Assembly (NCBI GenBank): GCA_903875575.1
Contig: CAIQWJ010000045.1
Coordinates: 1-45,707 of the forward strand
Length of the DNA: 45,707 nucleotides
Source of the DNA: an uncultured Acidobacteriia bacterium
GTDB taxonomy: Bacteria > Acidobacteriota > Terriglobia > Bryobacterales > Bryobacteraceae
Direction of reading: 5' to 3'
Shown: positions 40,367 to 45,707 of the stretch, piece by piece
Numbering within the stretch: position 1 is the stretch's first letter
How the letters are laid out: each line of letters starts with the position of its first letter
Made by a program: the position numbers and the translations under genes
Notes under the pieces: generated by a model
Database searches by the model: none
The model's input: only the letters and a program-made list of their open reading frames with translations
Told to the model about the DNA's origin: nothing

Positions 40367-41734
40367 TTATTTCACTCCCCAAACAGGATACCTGTTGATC
40401 CCCTGCGTCGTTAACGGTTTTATCTCTTTGCCATCTGCACGCATTGTATAAATCTGCGCGTTGCGGGATTTGAGTGGCGTGTGCATGTATGCAAGATAAC
40501 GGCCATCCGGTGCCCATACTGGATTCTCATTGCGGCCATCGTGCGTCAACTGCTCGTATTTCTGCGGTTCGGCGATATCGGCCACGAAAACGTTGAATTC
40601 GCCCGCCTGATAGCCGCGCGTCCAGGCATACGCGAAGTGCTGCCCATCGGGATGCCATGCCGGATTGGATGCTTCGCCCTCTCCATTGGTCACACGTTCC
40701 ATGCCGGAACCTTCGGAATTCATGCGGTAAATCTGCTCTTTGGGGTTGCCATCCACGAAGAGGAGCGCGTTGGGGTTTTTCGGATTGACTTTTGGTTCCG
40801 TAGGATTGCCGCGCGTGCTGGTGATCCGGGTGAAGCCCTGGCCATCGAGGGCGGAAGTGTAGATCTGCGGCGTGCCGGAAGCGGACGACGAATAGAACAA
40901 CTTCATGCCATCCGGGGTAAAAGTCGCTGCGGAGTTGAGCGAGGCCTGCTGGTTGTAGAAAGGAATTTTGCGGCCGGTTTCCGCGTTCACCATGCCGATC
41001 TGCGGCTGACCGCCCGCGAGCGGCCAACTGGTAAAAGCCAGACGCGAACCATCGGGCGAGATCGCAAGATGGGCAAGCTGGGCTCCCAGATGTGTGAGCT
41101 GTTTCTGATTGTTGCCATCCCAATCCATCACCCAGATCTCTGTACCGAAGCCACCGGCACCTCCGCGGCTGGAGGTGAAATAGATATGGCTGTCAAGCAG
41201 CGACGCCGAACCACCGAACTTCACGATGATGTCGTTGGCGAATTCGTGGGCTTTGCGAATGGCGTCGGCTTCCACGGGCGAGCCAAGGTAGCGATTGGAT
41301 AGCAACTGGGCCGCCTGGACGGTTTGTTGACGCGTGTCGTCCACGTTGCCGTAAACGGCGAAGACGCCGTTGGTGATCGTCGCGAACCCGAACACAAGGT
41401 GGGTCGCGTTGACTGGGGGACTGGCCCAATCCGCCAGTGCAAGGCCTTTGCCATCCTGCGGGCGAATGTCGCCCTGCTGCTGCGGGTTGTTGAGCGGATA
41501 AGTGCTCTTCGGCTTCATTTCGAAGAGGCCGGAATTCGAGAGGTCCTGATAGAGGGTGGCGTTGAAGACCGCCATCAGCGGCTGCGCGTCGCCTGCACCA
41601 CGGAAATCCGGGACCGCGAGCGCGGGCTTGTCGCCGGCGGTCTTCTTGATCCACGTGGTAATGTCCTGGGCGAAGAGAACTCCGGCCACTAAGGCGGCAA
41701 TGACGGGCACGCTGATGAGCGTTCGTTTCTTCAT
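40367..41734 (-). CDS. tolB: Tol-Pal system protein TolB
   Basis: A 455-residue periplasmic protein: signal peptide (1-22), N-terminal TolB domain (about 25-160, ALAVPDFRG...LSNSGLFEM) and a C-terminal six-bladed propeller (about 170-450) with repeats of the type ISPDGSRLAFTS, FTPDGMKLFYSS, WHPDGQHFAYAW and WAPDGRYLAYMH. TolB carries the Pal-binding function of the Tol complex. Three bp separate it from tolA and two from pal. Confidence 0.95.
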   Translation of the reverse strand: MKKRTLISVPVIAALVAGVLFAQDITTWIKKTAGDKPALAVPDFRGAGDAQPLMAVFNATLYQDLSNSGLFEMKPKSTYPLNNPQQQGDIRPQDGKGLALADWASPPVNATHLVFGFATITNGVFAVYGNVDDTRQQTVQAAQLLSNRYLGSPVEADAIRKAHEFANDIIVKFGGSASLLDSHIYFTSSRGGAGGFGTEIWVMDWDGNNQKQLTHLGAQLAHLAISPDGSRLAFTSWPLAGGQPQIGMVNAETGRKIPFYNQQASLNSAATFTPDGMKLFYSSSASGTPQIYTSALDGQGFTRITSTRGNPTEPKVNPKNPNALLFVDGNPKEQIYRMNSEGSGMERVTNGEGEASNPAWHPDGQHFAYAWTRGYQAGEFNVFVADIAEPQKYEQLTHDGRNENPVWAPDGRYLAYMHTPLKSRNAQIYTMRADGKEIKPLTTQGINRYPVWGVK

Positions 41735-41737
41735 GAA

Positions 41738-42502
41738 TTATCTGGTCACCTGAAAGCGGATTTCCACTGTCGTCTGATTCTTTTCAAATTCGCGCGGAAG
41801 AGGCGCTAATGGATTGACGTCCAGAACCGCACGTTTAGCCGACGAATCGAGCAATATATTTCCGCTGGGGTGCGATACCGCGACATCGCTCACGGCACCG
41901 TTGCGGGCGATAGTGAAGCTGATGGCGACAAACTGCGCGGGCGTCGCGCGGATATCTGCCTGATTCCATTTGGCAGCGATGCGGCGGCGCATTTCATCCA
42001 CGTAGGCACCAAAGCGATTCCCCAGTTCGGATACCTGCCCGACATCCACACCTGCCGCCCCCTGTATCCCGTTCATCTTCGAGCTGAGCGCCTGCGGGGT
42101 CTGCGAGTAAACCTGATTCGGATGATACTCCTGAGCGGGCCGGTAGGCGCTGGTGACTTGCGGCCTGGGCGAGACTTTCCGTTTGATCTTGTCCGGGAGT
42201 TCGATGGCTTTGGGCTCTGGTGCCTTTACCTGCGTCTGGAGTTTCACGGGAGCGGGTGCCTGGGGCACGTCCGATTCCGAGTCGTTGGCCAGCGGGTTGT
42301 CCGGCGCGTCACGACGCGGGATGGGAATCGTCTTCACAACTTCCACACCAATGGAGCCGGTGGAGGCATGCTCCGAACCCCAATCGTTCTTCGACGCCTT
42401 CCAGAGGCCGGAGAGAAGTAACAGGCCGATGACAGCGGCATGCGCGCCGAGAGAGCCGGCGAAGTACTTGCCGAGAGGATCGGGCTGGGGCATCGTGTGC
42501 AT
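41738..42502 (-). CDS. tolA: TolA/TonB-type energy transducer
   Basis: A 254-residue protein with an N-terminal membrane anchor (about 15-32, GAHAAVIGLLLLSGLW, with a His in the helix as in TonB/TolA), a Pro/Lys-rich periplasmic spacer (about 55-125) and a C-terminal TonB/TolA domain (about 165-254, YVDEMRRRIAAKWNQ onward). Its place between tolR and tolB makes it the TolA of this operon, although its C-terminal domain is of the TonB_C type. The spacer is much shorter than in E. coli TolA (421 residues). Confidence 0.88.
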   Translation of the reverse strand: MHTMPQPDPLGKYFAGSLGAHAAVIGLLLLSGLWKASKNDWGSEHASTGSIGVEVVKTIPIPRRDAPDNPLANDSESDVPQAPAPVKLQTQVKAPEPKAIELPDKIKRKVSPRPQVTSAYRPAQEYHPNQVYSQTPQALSSKMNGIQGAAGVDVGQVSELGNRFGAYVDEMRRRIAAKWNQADIRATPAQFVAISFTIARNGAVSDVAVSHPSGNILLDSSAKRAVLDVNPLAPLPREFEKNQTTVEIRFQVTR

Positions 42503-42505
42503 CGT

Positions 42506-42940
42506 TTAGCGATGAGGGACCTTGCTATCGGTCTCCGTTACCAGTTTGAGGGCAAACTTGGCGTTGCCGAGTTCGGCGGCAATCTGCATGACCTGCTCGT
42601 AGGGCGTCTTGCCATCGGCGCGGACGTAGACGTCGGTTTCGCCCGGGAAACGGGTGTGAATTTCGTCGGCGAGCTGCACGAGTTTCACCGGAGTTTGATT
42701 GAGGTAGAGCTCGCCCTTCGCGCTGAGCAGCACGGTGGGATGTTCTTTCACGCTGGAGGCCACGGTTTTCGTTTTCGGCACATTGACTTCGATTCCGTAC
42801 TCCATCACGTGCGCTGTGATCATGAAAATGATCAGCAGAACCAGTACGACGTCGACGAACGGCGTGACGTTGATCTCTGCCATGGCGGGCAGGCCCCGCG
42901 ACCGGCGGCCAGCGCTGCCGCTGGGGAGACTAAACGCCAT
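42506..42940 (-). CDS. tolR: Biopolymer transporter ExbD/TolR
   Basis: A 144-residue inner-membrane protein: a Pro/Gly/Arg N-terminus, the signature AEINVTPFVDVVLVLLIIFM at about 20-40 with the proton-carrying Asp, and a periplasmic domain (about 60-140) with ADGKTPYEQVMQIAA. With TolQ it forms the proton-driven motor of the Tol system. It is 3 bp upstream of tolA and 20 bp downstream of tolQ. Confidence 0.93.
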   Translation of the reverse strand: MAFSLPSGSAGRRSRGLPAMAEINVTPFVDVVLVLLIIFMITAHVMEYGIEVNVPKTKTVASSVKEHPTVLLSAKGELYLNQTPVKLVQLADEIHTRFPGETDVYVRADGKTPYEQVMQIAAELGNAKFALKLVTETDSKVPHR

Positions 42941-42960
42941 AGGAACCTCGCGGCATCGCT

Positions 42961-43635
42961 TTATTCTCCGGCGGACCGTTCAACCATATTCGCGAATTCC
43001 AGCGCGAAGTTGTCGAACCGTTCACCCATCTCTTTCAATTGTCGCCCGAAGTGGTTATAGAAAACGGCGGCCGGGATCGCGGCCACCAGGCCGACCGCAG
43101 TTGTAATGAGGGCTTCGGAAATACCGGGGCCGACCGAACTGAGGCTGGTGCTGCCCGCCGAACCCAACTGCTGAAACGCGCGGATGATGCCAAGCACCGT
43201 ACCCAGAAGACCGATAAACGGCGACACCGAGGCGATGGTAGCGAGCCAGTTCAAGTTGTGCTCGTAACGCGATAATTGTTCGCTGATGCCAATCTGCAGC
43301 GTCCTCGAAATCGCCTCTTTGTTGTAGAGGCACTGTTGCGATTCCAGCTGGCGGGCAGCTTCGGTGTAGCCGCCATCGAAGATCTGCACGAGCGGCGTGG
43401 GACGGGCGCTTTCAGCAGCGGCGACCACGGCATCCATCGTCTTCGCCTTGCGAAAGGCTCGCAGGAAGCCGGCGTCAGTCCGCGCGGCGGTATTGAAAGC
43501 CGAGCGTCTGGAAAAAAAGATGGCCAGCGAAAGAATGGAGAAGCCAAACAGGATGGCGAGGACGGCGTAAGTAAAAGGGGTGCTGCCGCCGAGCATTTCC
43601 TTCAGGTTGGTTTGGAGTATCAGAGCGGCTTGCAA
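42961..43635 (-). CDS. tolQ: MotA/TolQ/ExbB proton channel protein
   Basis: A 224-residue protein with three membrane helices (about 20-42, 130-155, 165-190) and the family blocks SPFIGLLGTVLGIIRAF and ISEALITTAVGLVAAIPAAVFYN. First gene of the Tol-Pal operon. The start is TTG at 43635 (a TGA is two codons upstream); the next ATG is at codon 14 and would cut close to helix 1, so TTG is preferred. It is divergent from recN. Confidence 0.92.
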   Translation of the reverse strand: MQAALILQTNLKEMLGGSTPFTYAVLAILFGFSILSLAIFFSRRSAFNTAARTDAGFLRAFRKAKTMDAVVAAAESARPTPLVQIFDGGYTEAARQLESQQCLYNKEAISRTLQIGISEQLSRYEHNLNWLATIASVSPFIGLLGTVLGIIRAFQQLGSAGSTSLSSVGPGISEALITTAVGLVAAIPAAVFYNHFGRQLKEMGERFDNFALEFANMVERSAGE

Positions 43636-43650
43636 ATTTCAATCTAACAC

Positions 43651-43663
43651 GCATTGGCAATGC
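43651..43663. promoter_or_regulatory. 13-bp dyad between tolQ and recN, possible operator
   Basis: GCATTG-G-CAATGC is a perfect dyad 15 bp upstream of the tolQ start in the 143-bp divergent region, placed where a regulator could block the tolQ promoter. No known regulator is implied. Confidence 0.3.
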
Positions 43664-43740
43664 TTACAGCGATGTTTCGTACTTATTGTGACACTCTAAT
43701 TCAGCAGAATTGCGAGGCCGGCGGATTGTGCGCATTCGTG

Positions 43741-43770
43741 TTGGCAGCCACTCATCCACTAACCTATAAT
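43741..43770 (+). promoter_or_regulatory. Putative recN promoter, leaderless layout
   Basis: TTGGCA (43741-43746) and a perfect TATAAT (43765-43770) are 18 bp apart. The -10 ends 8 nt before the recN ATG at 43779, and no SD precedes it. Confidence 0.65.
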
Positions 43771-43778
43771 TTCAACGG

Positions 43779-45455
43779 ATGCTGCATGAACTGGTGGTCG
43801 AAAACTACGCTGTGGTGGACCGGCTGCGGGTTCATTTTTACGCGGGCCTGAATCTGCTCACGGGAGAGACCGGCAGCGGCAAGTCCATCGTGGTGGATGC
43901 GCTGGGTTTGCTGCTGGGCGGTCGCGCTTCGGCGGACATGATTCGCTCCGGCGAAGAGCGTGCCCGCGTGTCGGGCGTTTTCGATGCCAGCGAGCGCGCG
44001 GCGAAAGTGCTGGCGGGGGCGGGTTTTGATACGGAAGACGGCGAGATCCTGATTGAACGGGAAATCCTCTCCAACGGCAAGAGCCGGGTCTTCGTCAACA
44101 GCCGCCCGGCGACGGTGGCGGTGCTCAAAGATCTCGCGCCGCATCTGGGCGATATCCACGGCCAGCATGACCAACAATTACTGTTTGAGCCCACCGCGCA
44201 GCTGGCCATGCTGGACGCCTTTGGCCAGACTCGCGATCTGCGCGGTAAAGTTCGCGAACTTTTCGGCGCGTGGAAGCGCGTGGCATCGGAAATTGCTCAA
44301 CTGGAGACGGCGGAGCAGGAGAAGACGCGACTGCTGGACCTCTGGCAGTTCCAGAAGCGCGAAATTGAAGGCTCGTCGCTGCGTTCGGGCGAAGATGTGG
44401 AACTGGAAGCCGAGCGCAGGGTCCAGCAGAACGCCGGCAAATTGCTGGAGACCGCCGGCGCGGCCTACGAGGCACTCTACGAAGCGCCGGAATCGGCATG
44501 GACCACGGCGCGCGCGGTGGCGAAGAGACTGGATGAACTGGCGCGCATCGATGGCACCATGACGCCGGTCCGGCAGGCCCTGGAGCCGGCCTTGATCGCT
44601 ATGCAGGACGTGTCTTACTCCCTGCGGGACTACCTGGGGCGCATGGAGGCGAATCCGGCACGCCTGGAAGAGATTGAGAACCGCCTGGCGTCGCTCGACA
44701 AACTGAAGCGCAAGTACGGCGCGTCAGTGGATGAAATCCTGGCGTTTCTGGACGACGTTACCCGCAAGGTGAACGACGTGGAGACTGCCGGCGAGCGCCT
44801 GGGCGAACTCAAGCGGGAGCAGACCCGTTTGGCGGCGGATTACGAAAAGGGCGCGGGGGAACTCACGGCGAGGCGCAAGCTGGCCGCGGGCTTGCTCGGG
44901 CAGCGCGTTGAGCAGGAACTGAAACCCCTGGCTATGGACCGGACCGTGTTCCGCGTGACGGTGGAACCCGCTGCGGAATGGAGCGAGACTGGCGCGGACA
45001 GGGTGCAGTTTCTGGTATCCGCTAATATCGGCGAAGAGCCGAAACCGATGGAACGCATCGCTTCCGGCGGCGAGTTGTCGCGCATTGCCCTCGCCCTCAA
45101 GACCTGCCTGGTGGGACCGTCGCGGAGTTCCACTTCGCCTGCCCGGACACTGGTGTTCGACGAAATCGATACCGGCATCGGCGGGCGTGCGGCGGAGGGC
45201 GTCGCGCGGCGGCTTAGGGGTCTGGCAGTTGAGAATCAGGTGATCTGCGTGACGCATTTGCCGCAGATCGCGTGTTTTGCGGATCACCACTACGTTGTCG
45301 GCAAGTTCGAACGAGGCGGCCGGACAGTGGCTGAGATCCGGGAGCTGGACGAGAACACCAGCACCGAGGAGATCGGACGCATGCTGAGCGGGGAACTGCT
45401 CACGCCTGAGGCGCTGCGCAACGCCGAGGAACTCGTTCGGGCCGCGCGAGCCTGA
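43779..45455 (+). CDS. recN: DNA repair protein RecN
   Basis: A 558-residue SMC-like ATPase of double-strand break repair that works with RecA. Walker A is GETGSGKS at 29-36; a long coiled coil (about 160-370) follows; the C-terminal half has the ABC signature ASGGELSRIALALK, Walker B LVFDEIDTGIGG and the His switch VICVTHLPQIA. Length is typical. In many bacteria recN is under LexA control; no SOS box is evident here. Its stop is 1 bp from the stop of the convergent cyclophilin gene. Confidence 0.96.
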   Translation: MLHELVVENYAVVDRLRVHFYAGLNLLTGETGSGKSIVVDALGLLLGGRASADMIRSGEERARVSGVFDASERAAKVLAGAGFDTEDGEILIEREILSNGKSRVFVNSRPATVAVLKDLAPHLGDIHGQHDQQLLFEPTAQLAMLDAFGQTRDLRGKVRELFGAWKRVASEIAQLETAEQEKTRLLDLWQFQKREIEGSSLRSGEDVELEAERRVQQNAGKLLETAGAAYEALYEAPESAWTTARAVAKRLDELARIDGTMTPVRQALEPALIAMQDVSYSLRDYLGRMEANPARLEEIENRLASLDKLKRKYGASVDEILAFLDDVTRKVNDVETAGERLGELKREQTRLAADYEKGAGELTARRKLAAGLLGQRVEQELKPLAMDRTVFRVTVEPAAEWSETGADRVQFLVSANIGEEPKPMERIASGGELSRIALALKTCLVGPSRSSTSPARTLVFDEIDTGIGGRAAEGVARRLRGLAVENQVICVTHLPQIACFADHHYVVGKFERGGRTVAEIRELDENTSTEEIGRMLSGELLTPEALRNAEELVRAARA

Positions 45456-45456
45456 G

Positions 45457-45707
45457 TTACTTCCGGGCAATCTTCAGGATCTTCACTGGTGGCGTCAGTA
45501 CCTGCTCTACAGCCGGTGAACTCTGGATCTTTCGCACCACGTCCATTCCTTTGATCACGCGGCCAAATGCCGCGAAACCCTGACCATCGGGGTTGCGTGC
45601 GCCCCCGAAATCGAGCGACGGCTGGTCGCCGATGCAGATGAAAAATTCCATGGTGGCGGAGTCCGGACCGATTCGTGCCATTGAAATGACGCCATCGAGA
45701 TGGCGAA
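45457..45707 (-). CDS. Cyclophilin-type peptidylprolyl isomerase, partial
   Basis: Only the C-terminal 82 codons lie in the window; the gene continues past the right edge. The visible part reads HLDGVISMARIGPDSATMEF, FFICIGDQPSLDFGG, then GFAAFGRVIKGMDVVRKIQ, the core and C-terminal strands of cyclophilins. The family speeds cis-trans isomerisation at proline; the cell location cannot be judged without the N-terminus. The internal ATG at 45681 is not the true start. Confidence 0.9.
   Translation of the reverse strand, partial: RHLDGVISMARIGPDSATMEFFICIGDQPSLDFGGARNPDGQGFAAFGRVIKGMDVVRKIQSSPAVEQVLTPPVKILKIARK

Noticed and set aside
1-45707. CRISPR arrays, intact insertion sequences, prophage genes, rRNA or a replication origin.
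   Set aside because: No regularly spaced repeats, transposase, integrase or phage structural genes were seen, and no rRNA or DnaA-box cluster was recognised.

Overview
The window looks like a chromosomal piece of a high-GC Gram-negative bacterium of the Acidobacteriota, most like the Solibacter/Bryobacter group. The reasons are an Oar-type TonB-dependent receptor with an N-terminal carboxypeptidase-regulatory-like domain, a DUF2934 protein, a PEP-CTERM protein, a futalosine-pathway menaquinone enzyme, a Pal lipoprotein enlarged by an Ig-like segment, and many secreted enzymes. The placement rests on family knowledge; no 16S rRNA is present. There is no CRISPR array, prophage or intact insertion sequence.

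Layout. 1-2.4 kb: 3'-truncated (by the window edge) minus-strand gene for a membrane-anchored NodB deacetylase fused to a caspase-like peptidase; it has no complete ORF in the window and its antisense strand carries a long spurious ORF. 2.5-3.5 kb: a lone MoxR ATPase ending in a clear terminator. 3.5-7.6 kb, minus: PEP-CTERM protein, then the operon SPOR protein-lipA-lnt with 4-bp overlaps. 7.9-9.9 kb: a shortened NfeD protein, DUF2934 protein and LexA. 10.0-13.1 kb: CHASE2 histidine kinase and its sigma-54 response regulator. 13.2-13.7 kb: decayed toxin plus intact CopG-type antitoxin. 13.9-20.5 kb, plus: sugar isomerase-like TIM barrel, TonB receptor, secreted double AhpD-like protein, MqnC. 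20.6-22.9 kb, minus: SMR-like transporter coupled to a deoxyhypusine-synthase-like enzyme, and an unknown secreted protein.

23.0-36.1 kb: methyltransferase, VanZ-like protein, fused AroD-AroE, small Tat-signal protein, amidase, two glycosyltransferases, YggX, UDP-galactopyranose-mutase-like flavoprotein, PfkB kinase, tRNA-Ser(CGA), HipA remnant, secreted esterase and aldo/keto reductase. This block is C-rich on the plus strand whichever way its genes run, while both flanks are G-rich. Related GC-rich palindromic elements in opposite orientation lie at its two edges (about 22,951-23,009 and 36,243-36,296). I read it as a ~13 kb inverted segment.

36.4-45.7 kb: secreted alpha/beta hydrolase, tautomerase-like protein, FabI, then the complete Tol-Pal operon on the minus strand (tolQ-tolR-tolA-tolB-pal-cpoB), divergent recN, and the C-terminal part of a cyclophilin cut by the window end.

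Two window-wide patterns stand out. Seven genes have a TANNNT hexamer ending 7-9 nt before the start codon, suggesting leaderless transcripts. Convergent gene pairs are separated by perfect GC-rich hairpins, including a 22-bp repeat found at two such junctions.
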